Translations under genes and position numbers: made by a program | Part shown: positions 36,069-44,106 of the stretch, piece by piece | Layout of the letters: each line of letters starts with the position of its first letter | How positions within the stretch are numbered: the first letter of the stretch is position 1 | The notes under the pieces: generated by a model | Databases searched by the model: none | Seen by the model: only the letters and a program-made list of their open reading frames with translations | What the model was told of the DNA's origin: nothing | NCBI GenBank assembly: GCA_964486725.1 | Contig: CAZAOK010000002.1 | Span: 1-64,000 of the forward strand | DNA length: 64,000 nucleotides | Direction of reading: 5' to 3' | From: M55B154 sp964486725 | Lineage (GTDB): Bacteria; Spirochaetota; UBA4802; UB4802

Positions 36069-37760
36069 TCATGATTTCTGTGCTTCAATTTTTCCCTTGT
36101 GATTGATATACAACTGATGCAGCACCTGCAGCATGTTCTGCATAATCCAGTAAATGACCAGTCCTGAAGGCATATTCCATAAAACCACAAGAATGATAAG
36201 CGGCATAAACATCATGAATTTTTGCTGTTGGGATGCCGCATCCACCGATGACAGTTTCTGCTGCATAAATGTGGTAATGGTCATGATGATCGGCAGAATA
36301 TTCAGGTTGAAGCCCTCGATCTGCATTACAGTATCCGGAAGAGACAGGTCCTGTATCCAGAGAATAAAAGGTGCCTGCCAGAGGTCTACCGAGTTAATCA
36401 GCGCGCTGTATAACGCAAAGAAAAAAGGCATCTGAAGAAGAAGGGGGAGACACCCACTCATTGGGTTTACCTTATTCTTTTTGTACAACTCCATAACTTT
36501 CTTGTTCATAACTTCGGGTTTTTCCTTGTACTTATTCCGAAGTTCCTGTATCTGCGGATTCAATTCCTGCATTTTCTTCATAGACTGGGTAGACTTTTGT
36601 GTCAGCGGCAGAAAAACAATTTTTGTCAATAATGAAAAAATTACCAGCGACCACCCAAGGTTACCTATCAGGGAATCTATACTCAACAGGCTCCACATCA
36701 CCAGGTCCCGTATGGGCTCGATCCACTTGTTCACATCAGCCCCGCCAGCCATTGACTTGTCCACAGCCACAAGTCTCTCTTTGTTTTTTGACCCAATATA
36801 TACCTTAAACGAGTTTGTTATAGTCTCATTCTTTTGAAAGCGGTCAACCGGCATGTACACGCCGGTACGATACCCTGTACCTTCCCTGTTGTCATATATT
36901 ACACCGGTTCCACTGGATTTCTCCGGCATCATTATAATCAGAAAGTAACGGCTCATCACACCCACCCAGCCGGTGGTACCGTTTTCACGTTCTACCCATT
37001 CATCAGGGTCATTCAAATCTCCATTTTTTCCCGGTTGCTCAAAATCGTCATTGATGTAGTACACGCTACCGATGATATTGTAACTACTTTCATAATCCAT
37101 CCGGGGCCCCATCATATCCCCTGGAGAAAAAATGATATATCCATTTGGTACCGTTACGTTCCTTCTGCCCACGTTGGTTATGTTGAAGACAACCCTCATA
37201 TAATCGGCGTTCTCAACGAAAATAAACCTTTTTTCAACACGAACAGGCACGCCATCAAGGGTTAAGGTAGTGGTAAAACTGTATTCCCTGTCCGATATCT
37301 TTTTTGATTTCCAATTCACATTCTGGAGAGTATTGCCATCGAGAAATTCACGTTCGTCAAAATGCAGAGCAAAATCAAAAGTACCCTCTGCCTTAAATGG
37401 GGTATCCTTCACAACCAGTTGAATATCTCTTTCTCTTTGCAACAGGTTGTCGATGGCAGCACCTTTGTTGGTCAGTTCCGCTGCAAAACGATTGGTTCGC
37501 ACCTTGTACTGTTTCTGACTGCCTGCTGCAGATACCACCTTTACAGTATCCGCGTAGTCAGTTGATTTTCTCACACCAGTAAACCCGGACTCCTTTCCAG
37601 GTACAGGTTTCGGTGTTGCATCCTGAACGGACTGCTGCTGAACCTGTTCCCCATCCTGTGTAACCTTTTGCACAGGTTTCTCAGGGGGGGATACAAAATA
37701 AAACCATAAAATCCAGACTGCTAATGATAATACTACTGCAACTATTGCTCTTTTTTCCAT
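36069..37760 (-). CDS. yidC: Membrane protein insertase YidC
   Basis: The 563-residue protein has an N-terminal membrane helix with a periplasmic linker, a large periplasmic beta domain (about 80-350) as in Gram-negative YidC, and the conserved insertase core after about residue 370 (GNLGWSLVIFSLLTKIVF, NPMSGCLPLLLQMPFFFALY). It inserts membrane proteins with or without SecYEG. The long periplasmic domain shows the organism is diderm. About 200 bases separate it from yidD. Confidence 0.96.
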   Translation of the reverse strand: MEKRAIVAVVLSLAVWILWFYFVSPPEKPVQKVTQDGEQVQQQSVQDATPKPVPGKESGFTGVRKSTDYADTVKVVSAAGSQKQYKVRTNRFAAELTNKGAAIDNLLQRERDIQLVVKDTPFKAEGTFDFALHFDEREFLDGNTLQNVNWKSKKISDREYSFTTTLTLDGVPVRVEKRFIFVENADYMRVVFNITNVGRRNVTVPNGYIIFSPGDMMGPRMDYESSYNIIGSVYYINDDFEQPGKNGDLNDPDEWVERENGTTGWVGVMSRYFLIIMMPEKSSGTGVIYDNREGTGYRTGVYMPVDRFQKNETITNSFKVYIGSKNKERLVAVDKSMAGGADVNKWIEPIRDLVMWSLLSIDSLIGNLGWSLVIFSLLTKIVFLPLTQKSTQSMKKMQELNPQIQELRNKYKEKPEVMNKKVMELYKKNKVNPMSGCLPLLLQMPFFFALYSALINSVDLWQAPFILWIQDLSLPDTVMQIEGFNLNILPIIMTITTFMQQKLSSVDAASQQQKFMMFMPLIILVVLWNMPSGLVIYWIMQNMLQVLHQLYINHKGKIEAQKS

Positions 37761-37964
37761 AATTCAATCCCTGTAAAAAAAATAATAACGCCCGAACATT
37801 ATTGCGTTTTTAAAATCCGGACATTAACCTGATAAATCAAATCTTTTATAAAAGCCAAATACATTGATTCTGCGCGACATCATCTCGTGATTAAGCACGT
37901 TTAACAGGGAAAGAGGGTATGTGCGTAAGGCAGGACTTAAGAATTGGCACTACACTTCATTATA

Positions 37965-38192
37965 TCAGGGAACCGGATCATAACCGCCCTCAAAAAAGGG
38001 ATTACATCTTAAAACCCTTTTTACAGCCAGAAATGATCCTTTTACTGCACCATGTTTTGTAACCGCATCAACCGCGTAAACCGAACAGGTTGGATAGAAC
38101 CTGCATGCGTTTGGCAACCAGGGAGATATGATAAGCTTGTATATCCGAAGCAGCATTATAAACAACATGGCCACCGGTGATTTTTTTTTCAT
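37965..38192 (-). CDS. yidD: YidD membrane-insertion efficiency factor
   Basis: The start at 38192 overlaps the rnpA stop as ATGA and follows AGGGATC, giving 75 residues. The family motif is complete: IYKLIISPWLPNACRFYPTCS and HGAVKG, then RVLRCNPFFEGGYDPVP. YidD is a small amphipathic protein that helps YidC-dependent insertion. Position between rnpA and yidC is canonical. Confidence 0.95.
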   Translation of the reverse strand: MKKKSPVAMLFIMLLRIYKLIISPWLPNACRFYPTCSVYAVDAVTKHGAVKGSFLAVKRVLRCNPFFEGGYDPVP

Positions 38193-38572
38193 GATCGCAA
38201 GATCCCTGCTTTTTGAAAACATTCACTAATATCCTGTACTGCATCATTATATGACATCGTTCTAAAACGTTCCTTTGGGCTGATTATTACACTGCAATCA
38301 CTGCGTATAGAAGGCAAAAACTGGTTGCATATAGCTCGAATTCTCCGCTTGGCTCTGTTCCGTTGCACCGCGTTTCCGTATTTTTTATGCACTACTACAC
38401 CAATCTTTGGATTAATACTTTCTTTCCCGATTGTACTATCAATCCTTATCACTTCTGTATGTAGATTTCCCATGAGAACCATCAATCGCACACTTTTTCC
38501 ATTAATTCTTCTTCCCTTCGCAAACAGTTCACGAAAACTTTCCCTGCCTTTTAACGAATACTCTCTTTTCAC
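38189..38572 (-). CDS. rnpA: Ribonuclease P protein component
   Basis: The 127-residue basic protein has the RNR motif QRNRAKRRIRA and the KYGNAVQ region of RnpA, and it follows rpmH by 15 bases. It binds the RNase P RNA and helps process tRNA 5' ends. The N-terminus KREYSLKGRESFRELFAKG is typical. Confidence 0.95.
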   Translation of the reverse strand: MKREYSLKGRESFRELFAKGRRINGKSVRLMVLMGNLHTEVIRIDSTIGKESINPKIGVVVHKKYGNAVQRNRAKRRIRAICNQFLPSIRSDCSVIISPKERFRTMSYNDAVQDISECFQKAGILRS

Positions 38573-38587
38573 CTGTACCCGATTAGC

Positions 38588-38746
38588 TTACTTGGCCGAG
38601 TGTCGTTCGTCCGAAACGGTTAACTTGTGTCTCCCTTTTCTTCTCCTGTTCCTTAATACTGCACGTCCTGAAGCAGAACTCATCCTTGCCCGAAATCCGT
38701 GTTTCCTGTTTCTGCGTAAATTACTTGGCTGAAATGTTCGTTTCAT
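38588..38746 (-). CDS. rpmH: Ribosomal protein L34
   Basis: The start at 38746 gives 52 residues opening MKRTFQPSNLRRNRKHGFRA, the L34 signature, after a GGGGTG ribosome binding site. The C-terminus is a few residues longer than usual (VSDERHSAK). It is the first gene of the rnpA-yidD-yidC cluster. dnaA is not upstream; a methyltransferase gene is. Confidence 0.96.
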   Translation of the reverse strand: MKRTFQPSNLRRNRKHGFRARMSSASGRAVLRNRRRKGRHKLTVSDERHSAK

Positions 38747-38916
38747 TTGAAGCACCCCAAATATTAAAATTTCAATATATATCAATAGAAGATAATATCA
38801 TCACTACTATGGCAATGCACAACCAATCATGAATATCACTGAAACACGGTACATGCTGGCTACATGCGAATGTAGCCATTATCTCCCAGATTATACACAC
38901 CAATACGAAAGTAGCA

Positions 38917-38944
38917 ATAATAATTTCATGTTGATTGCTGTCAA
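38917..38944 (-). promoter_or_regulatory. Promoter of the rpmH cluster
   Basis: On the minus strand TTGACA (38944-38939), a 16-base spacer and TATTAT (38922-38917) lie about 170 bases upstream of the L34 start. A single TTATACACA (38891-38899) resembles a DnaA box but is alone. Confidence 0.5.
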
Positions 38945-38957
38945 TTGTATTTTTTTT

Positions 38958-39815
38958 CTATTTTAGCGCATAGATGTACATGGTGTCTGAAAAACAAAAC
39001 ACTTTAGATACTTTTTTATACATCCATGAAAATGCCGGATAGAATACAGATTCTTTTCCGCATACCCGTTCAGGATGGAAAGAGGCGGGAACACATATCA
39101 CCCGGGCAAAGCCCATTTTTTTCAGCACCCTGGTGATGCTTCCCGGTGAAAAATCTATGTAATGGTCCTTCGGGTGGGTTGTAATCCATTCATCACGATG
39201 CAAATGAAACATCGGCCCCCGTAAAGATGGCATTGCACATGCCATCACCCCGCCTGAAGGCAGCATAGTATATATCTTTCTCATAACAGCAACTGGCGTG
39301 ATCGAGTGCTCAATAACATACCATGCTGTTATCACGTCAAAATTAGAACCATGATGATAAAACTCTTCAAAGGGCAGGTTATGTACTGTAAACCCGTAGG
39401 TATTTTTGCAATATTTTACAGCATATGGTGAGATCTCAATCCCTTCAACGTCAAATCCCTTATCCCGGGCTGCCTTGAGAAAAAACCCAAGGGCACAACC
39501 TACATCAAGTAACCGAAGACCTTTTACTTCTTTTTTGCCGGAAAAGGTAATAATATCATTGATTCGTTGAAGACCCCGGTTATAAATCCAGTTAAAATCT
39601 TCGGCATAGGTCTTTCCATATTGCCTTTGGTAATCATCAAGGAAGTAGCTGCTGTCATACCCCCCCGGAGAATGCGCGGTATTAAAAACGACCCCGCAAT
39701 GCCGGCAGTAACGCAGGGAGCTTTCCATAACAACACGCACCTTTTGTCCACTGCCGCACAGGGGGCATAAATCAATTGAAGGGTTGGGGGTAACTGCGCC
39801 GTGCACGATGTACAC
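38958..39815 (-). CDS. Class I SAM-dependent methyltransferase with N-terminal zinc ribbon
   Basis: The 285-residue protein opens with a zinc-ribbon-like pair CPLCGSG and YCRHCG (residues about 17-40). The SAM-binding motif I LLDVGCALGFFLKAARDKG follows near 103, with the DVITAWYVIEH region near 155. This layout is common in methyltransferases that act on sugars or lipids in envelope-related clusters. It starts with GTG, overlapping the TAG of the upstream RNA-binding protein (TAGTG). The substrate is unknown. Confidence 0.8.
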   Translation of the reverse strand: MYIVHGAVTPNPSIDLCPLCGSGQKVRVVMESSLRYCRHCGVVFNTAHSPGGYDSSYFLDDYQRQYGKTYAEDFNWIYNRGLQRINDIITFSGKKEVKGLRLLDVGCALGFFLKAARDKGFDVEGIEISPYAVKYCKNTYGFTVHNLPFEEFYHHGSNFDVITAWYVIEHSITPVAVMRKIYTMLPSGGVMACAMPSLRGPMFHLHRDEWITTHPKDHYIDFSPGSITRVLKKMGFARVICVPASFHPERVCGKESVFYPAFSWMYKKVSKVFCFSDTMYIYALK

Positions 39816-40312
39816 TATTTCGTTACAGGTTTTTTTCGTTTTGCCGGTTCAGCCACAACCGGTACTCCCTTCATCTTAATGTCGTCCATTGACAGCAATA
39901 CCAGTTCGGCATATTGTTCCGGAACTTCTATAAAAGAATAGGTGGTATGGATATCAATTTTTCCAATCAGCTTACCATCAATTCCCGATCTCTTCACAAT
40001 CTCGCGGATAAGGTCGCCGGGGGATATGCGATGGTTTTTCCCCACGTTAATAAAGATTCTTGCCTTTCCGTCTTTCACGTCCTCAAACACAACCTGTCCG
40101 CTCATATCTCTTTTCGTTACCCCGGGAAGCGCGTCCATGTCAATTTTTGAGATATCGCCAAGATACTCACACAATACAGCCGCGGCTATTCTTCTTGTCC
40201 CCCCGAAAAAGGGCAGTTTTTTCTTCATTTTCTTTAACAGGTGGGCATAAGGGGTCAGGTCTTCGGTCATGGCGGTATCAAAAATTTTTTCAATCTTTTT
40301 CATCTGATGCAT
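39815..40312 (-). CDS. Stand-alone DbpA-type RNA-binding domain protein
   Basis: The 165-residue protein carries the RNA-binding module normally found at the C-terminus of DEAD-box helicases such as DbpA and CsdA: ARIFINVGKNHRISPGDLI and GKIDIHTTYSFIEVPE near residues 85-135. No helicase motor is present. The N-terminal 80 residues form a helical domain of unknown type. AGGA precedes the start. A role in ribosome or RNA handling is inferred. It is coupled to the methyltransferase downstream. Confidence 0.7.
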   Translation of the reverse strand: MHQMKKIEKIFDTAMTEDLTPYAHLLKKMKKKLPFFGGTRRIAAAVLCEYLGDISKIDMDALPGVTKRDMSGQVVFEDVKDGKARIFINVGKNHRISPGDLIREIVKRSGIDGKLIGKIDIHTTYSFIEVPEQYAELVLLSMDDIKMKGVPVVAEPAKRKKPVTK

Positions 40313-40460
40313 AAATATTTCCTCATATTATTTCAATGTAAGTACTGCTTCTGGATTCATCCTGGAATGGTTTTTCGAACCGACCACTGTCATCACAGAT
40401 AATATGGCATGGTACCCGGTACACTATGGCAGTACTTTGTAAAATGGCAAGCAATTTTCA

Positions 40461-41126
40461 TTACTCCTGAACTTTACAACGATATCCAACATTACGCACC
40501 GTTTCAATTATTGAATTGAATTCTTCACCCAGTTTACCACGAAGCCTTCTGATGTGCACATCAACTGTTCTGGTACCCCCAATATATTCGATACCCCATA
40601 TCTTGTTCAGAAGATCTTTTCGAGAGAACACCCTGTCCCTGTTTTCAACCAGAAATCGCAGAAGTTCGAATTCCTTAAATGTAAGATCTAACTGCTCGGT
40701 ATTCAGGTACACGGAATACTTATCCATGTCAATTTTTAGATTACCGATCTTTATGGTATTATCACTTGCCCCGAGATTCTTCTCCCATATCAGTTTGTCA
40801 AGTCTTCGTTGCACTTCCATTTTTCTGAAGGGGTACAGCACGAATTCATCAAAAAACCATTCAAACTCGAGCCGGTGAAGATGCCCAACACGGAGTATCA
40901 AAAGGACTGGAAGGCTGTGCAACACCTTTCTGATCCTTGAGAGCTGGAACTGAACATTATCGAAATCTTCTATAGAATCTATGTCAAGTGCCGCGCATAA
41001 CAGTTCTTCGGGTTTCAGTGTACTCATCGAACTGAACACCCGTATGTCATACCCGGCAGTATTCTCCCTGAACTCGGCAATAACATCCTTGTTCCCCGAT
41101 ATCAAGCCCAGCTTCTTTTCGGGCAT
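40461..41126 (-). CDS. OmpR-type response regulator with an atypical receiver domain
   Basis: The 221-residue protein ends in a clear OmpR winged-helix DNA-binding domain (LTFKEFELLRFLVENRDRVFSR, then RTVDVHIRRLRGKL). The N-terminal domain keeps the receiver fold (ending EFVLYPFRKMEVQRRLDK). It lacks the acidic pair after strand 1 (LISGN) and has tyrosine where the conserved lysine should be. Activity independent of phosphorylation is likely. No histidine kinase is adjacent. Its start overlaps the glycosyltransferase stop (TAATG). Confidence 0.8.
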   Translation of the reverse strand: MPEKKLGLISGNKDVIAEFRENTAGYDIRVFSSMSTLKPEELLCAALDIDSIEDFDNVQFQLSRIRKVLHSLPVLLILRVGHLHRLEFEWFFDEFVLYPFRKMEVQRRLDKLIWEKNLGASDNTIKIGNLKIDMDKYSVYLNTEQLDLTFKEFELLRFLVENRDRVFSRKDLLNKIWGIEYIGGTRTVDVHIRRLRGKLGEEFNSIIETVRNVGYRCKVQE

Positions 41127-42310
41127 TATCTTCCCCGGTGTTGAATTATTTTGGTATATTTTTCCATATATTTTTCTGCCACCGATTCAGCATAGAAATC
41201 CTGCACCCTTTTACGGTTGTTCTTCGCGCAATATTCATACAGGGCACCGTCATCATGAAATCGCTTTATACTTCGGGCACAACCATCAACGTCCCCCACG
41301 TCTATCAGCAGGGCATTCTCTTCGTTGGTGAGAAAATCCACCTGGCCCCCGTTATTTGTACACACGATAGGAAGACCACAGTACATGGACTCCATGAACA
41401 CTATACCAAAACCCTCATGAAGGGAGGTGAGAACAAAAAGGTCAGATTGTGACAGGTACCTGTATTTATCACTATCCTCGATAAATCCCAGGAAACGTAC
41501 CCTCTCTTCTATACCAAGTTCATTCGCAAGAGCCTCCAGGTATTCACGTTCAGGACCGTCACCCATGATGAGCAGCCTGTAGGGGACAGGGGGAAGTTTA
41601 GCTATCGCTCTGAGAAGCACATCGATTGCCTTTCTTTTAATTATACGTCCGATGGTAACCAGGACGAAATCATCTTTCTTCAGGCCAAGTTCTTCACGAT
41701 TCACCACGGGAATTTCAGGTGGATGGAAGGCCAGCGGAATGATGTCTATTTCTCTTTCAGGGTTATAATAGGTAATGGCATTTTGCCGGGTATTGCTTGA
41801 CTGCGCCACAACCGCATCGGCCTTTTTCAGCAACCACCTGACAGCCCTGCTGAAAAACCAGTTGTCATGAGGTGACATTTTCTTACTGGGATCATATATG
41901 TCCCCCCCATGCAGTGAGAGAAGATTAGGAATTGAGAACAACCTGCTAAGCACATGTCCCAGCGGACCAGACGGCACCACGAAATGAGTGTTGATGACAT
42001 CATACCTGTTCTTTCTGCAAAGCCCTATTCCTTTGATAAAACCGGTAATCAGATATGAAAACATTGACATGAAGGTTGCCGCGTCACGGGATTTTCTGAA
42101 GAAAATCTTTGACCGGTATACATGTATTCCGTTCATATTCTCATATTTTGGGACGCCCCTGAACGATGAAGTGAGCACATCAACACGGGCTGTTTTCGCC
42201 CATTCAATGGCAAGATCATAGGTGGCCACCCCTCCCCCCCCTCCAAGAGGAGGAAATTCATAATTTATGATTAAAATCCTTTCAATTTTTTTGCCCTGGG
42301 CATTTTCCAT
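41126..42310 (-). CDS. Family 4 (GT-B) glycosyltransferase
   Basis: The 394-residue protein has a GT-B fold: a glycine-rich N-terminal PLGGGGGVATYDLA, the GDGPEREYLEALANELG loop near 260, and the EX7E-type segment TSLHEGFGIVFMESM near 305. It transfers sugar from an activated donor, probably to a lipid or polysaccharide. It is coupled to the response regulator downstream. No other sugar genes are beside it. Confidence 0.88.
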   Translation of the reverse strand: MENAQGKKIERILIINYEFPPLGGGGGVATYDLAIEWAKTARVDVLTSSFRGVPKYENMNGIHVYRSKIFFRKSRDAATFMSMFSYLITGFIKGIGLCRKNRYDVINTHFVVPSGPLGHVLSRLFSIPNLLSLHGGDIYDPSKKMSPHDNWFFSRAVRWLLKKADAVVAQSSNTRQNAITYYNPEREIDIIPLAFHPPEIPVVNREELGLKKDDFVLVTIGRIIKRKAIDVLLRAIAKLPPVPYRLLIMGDGPEREYLEALANELGIEERVRFLGFIEDSDKYRYLSQSDLFVLTSLHEGFGIVFMESMYCGLPIVCTNNGGQVDFLTNEENALLIDVGDVDGCARSIKRFHDDGALYEYCAKNNRKRVQDFYAESVAEKYMEKYTKIIQHRGR

Positions 42311-42422
42311 TATTTCATCCAGCTGCTGAATTCATTAGTGTATTATAATTTTTTGACAATATAACAGAGCAACTTCCAATAATTCAACAATTATACATAA
42401 AAAATGTTTATATAAAAAATTC

Positions 42423-42573
42423 GTTACTACTCAGCTATTATCAGAATAAAGATCATTTTCTATATAATGAACAGACCTTGGTGATGTTTCCCCCCGCCTT
42501 CGGCGGGGGAGATGCAGGATTTTATTCATTTTATAATAATTTTGATTATTCAGTATGACAGCTGAGTAATTAC
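42423..42573 (+). mobile_element. MITE-like element, copy 2 (151 bp)
   Basis: The element runs from GTTACTACTCAGCTATTA to ATGACAGCTGAGTAATTAC. The flanking octamer AAAAATTC is repeated exactly at 42415-42422 and 42574-42581, so this is a target-site duplication. The centre has CCCCCGCC (42491-42498), loop TTC and GGCGGGGG (42502-42509). The outer stem no longer pairs well, so this copy looks partly decayed. It lies between the divergent glycosyltransferase and CsgG-like genes, leaving both promoter regions outside. The remaining part of 42311-42422 is AT-rich with a perfect TATAAT on the minus strand (42347-42342) but no good -35. Confidence 0.9.
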
Positions 42574-42614
42574 AAAAATTCATGTAAATCCACGAATTCA
42601 AAATTCAAATAGAT

Positions 42615-42643
42615 TTGACATCCTTTCCTCATGAAAGTATTAT
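42615..42643 (+). promoter_or_regulatory. Promoter of the CsgG-like lipoprotein gene
   Basis: TTGACA (42615-42620), a 17-base spacer and TATTAT (42638-42643) lie about 50 bases upstream of the ATG at 42696, which has GGAG seven bases before it. The promoter begins 34 bases after the right target-site repeat of the MITE. Confidence 0.65.
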
Positions 42644-42695
42644 TTCTCCACCATTTCAATTAAGTATAGTATATCATTGACCCTGGAGATTGGTT

Positions 42696-43322
42696 ATGAA
42701 AAATGTACGTTTTTTCTGTATAATAATAGTTCTGGCAATGGTTACCTCATGCACATCCATTGATGTTGCCACACACAAGGAAATGAAGCTGCATACAAAG
42801 ATGAAAAAAGTAGCCGTGTTCCCCTTTGATGTCAAGGGAGCAACATGGGGTGATGAATTTGCGGATGCCATCTCTCACCAGTTCTTCAAGCAGACCACCA
42901 TTGAAGTTGTTGAACGTGAAGCAATTGAGCGAATTCTCAAAGAGCAACAGCTTTCCATGACCGGCCTGATAAATGACAAGCAGGCAGTTAAAATCGGCAA
43001 GATGCTTGGTGCCGACGTCATTATTCTTGGGCGGGGACATGCCCTCCGGCATTATGAGAAGGGACGTCAAATCCCCAATCTTATTGATACATTTACCCTT
43101 AAAGCTATCGCCGTTGAAACAGGTTCATTACTCTGTACCGTTCGGAAAGAACCCGGGAAGGCATGGACCTGGGAATACAGGGCAAAATACTGCTGCAGCC
43201 TCACTCTTATATGGGACAGCGTAGACATTCTTGTACAGAGTTCAAGATATGATGAAATCGCAAGGCAGGTAGTTAAAAGAATAAATTTAATCATGGAAAA
43301 GGAACAAATCCCGCAGGGATAA
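42696..43322 (+). CDS. CsgG/LpoB-like lipoprotein
   Basis: From the ATG at 42696 (after GGAG) this is 208 residues. The N-terminus ends in TSCTS, a lipobox. The mature part resembles the CsgG-like/GNA1162 lipoprotein fold: strand KKVAVFPFDVKG, helix FADAISHQFF, strand TTIEVVERE followed by AIERILKEQQL, and GKMLGADVIILGRG. Such proteins sit in the outer membrane periplasmic face and help secretion or cell wall synthesis. It is followed after ten bases by a beta-barrel gene, so the two probably work together. Confidence 0.75.
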   Translation: MKNVRFFCIIIVLAMVTSCTSIDVATHKEMKLHTKMKKVAVFPFDVKGATWGDEFADAISHQFFKQTTIEVVEREAIERILKEQQLSMTGLINDKQAVKIGKMLGADVIILGRGHALRHYEKGRQIPNLIDTFTLKAIAVETGSLLCTVRKEPGKAWTWEYRAKYCCSLTLIWDSVDILVQSSRYDEIARQVVKRINLIMEKEQIPQG

Positions 43323-43332
43323 GAGCACTGTG

Positions 43333-44103
43333 ATGAATTCACGTATAATGCTCTTTCTGTCAGTATTACTTATAGTAGTATCTTCCAGGTTGATACACGC
43401 GTCCGAATTTGATGAACTTGACAAACCTCCGGAAGGAGCCCACGAAGGGCAAATCCTGCTGGGTGGTTTCATTTCCGTGGGTATGCCGGTAGGGAATATA
43501 ATCGACGCTGAAAACGCCTTTGTACAGGAACTGACCTACACATTCGAAAACGAAGTAACCAAACGCGTAAAGCTGTCCCACATGTCCTTCGGACTTGGAA
43601 TGACCGGCGAATACATGCCCATCGACCACCTGGGAATTAAAACCAGGTTTCGCCGCTCAATAATTATACAAAGAACCGTCTTCGGGGCCGAATACAAAAA
43701 CTGGCGTATGGTCACCTACAGTGATTATTCCCTCTACCTGGGGCCAAGCTTTCATGCCACCACCAGGAAAACGTGGGATTTCGTGCTCACTCCTTACATC
43801 GGGTATTCCTATGGTGAATATGATGCCACCCCCGTTGCAGGCGAACTAGAGGATTCATATGATGCACCGAACCCACGATCCGTTTCAGGATTATCCTATG
43901 GTGCCGATCTGCTGTGTACCATTTATTTCAGTGGCGGATTGTATGTTTCTTTTGGCGGTGAGTGGACAAGAAATACCTTGAATTTTGGAAGTCCATATAC
44001 AGAAACCATCCCAGGTGGCGAACCCTTTATGGATGGGGCTACTTCTGGAACCATTGATAACATCTGTTTTATACTGGAAGCAGGCTATGCCTTCATGAAC
44101 TGA
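43333..44103 (+). CDS. Outer-membrane beta-barrel protein of unknown function
   Basis: The 256-residue protein has a signal peptide ending near IHA, then alternating aromatic strands with turns rich in G, D and N (LGPSFHATTRK, YIGYSYGEYD, YVSFGGEW), and a short final strand (AGYAFMN). A GTG three bases upstream is an alternative start. Its gene follows the CsgG-like lipoprotein and is co-transcribed with it. The number of strands and any ligand cannot be judged. Confidence 0.65.
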   Translation: MNSRIMLFLSVLLIVVSSRLIHASEFDELDKPPEGAHEGQILLGGFISVGMPVGNIIDAENAFVQELTYTFENEVTKRVKLSHMSFGLGMTGEYMPIDHLGIKTRFRRSIIIQRTVFGAEYKNWRMVTYSDYSLYLGPSFHATTRKTWDFVLTPYIGYSYGEYDATPVAGELEDSYDAPNPRSVSGLSYGADLLCTIYFSGGLYVSFGGEWTRNTLNFGSPYTETIPGGEPFMDGATSGTIDNICFILEAGYAFMN

Positions 44104-44106
44104 CAA

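Noticed and set aside
38891..38899. DnaA box TTATACACA upstream of rpmH as part of an origin
   Set aside because: It is a single site, no AT-rich repeat cluster or dnaA gene is present, and the region is short.
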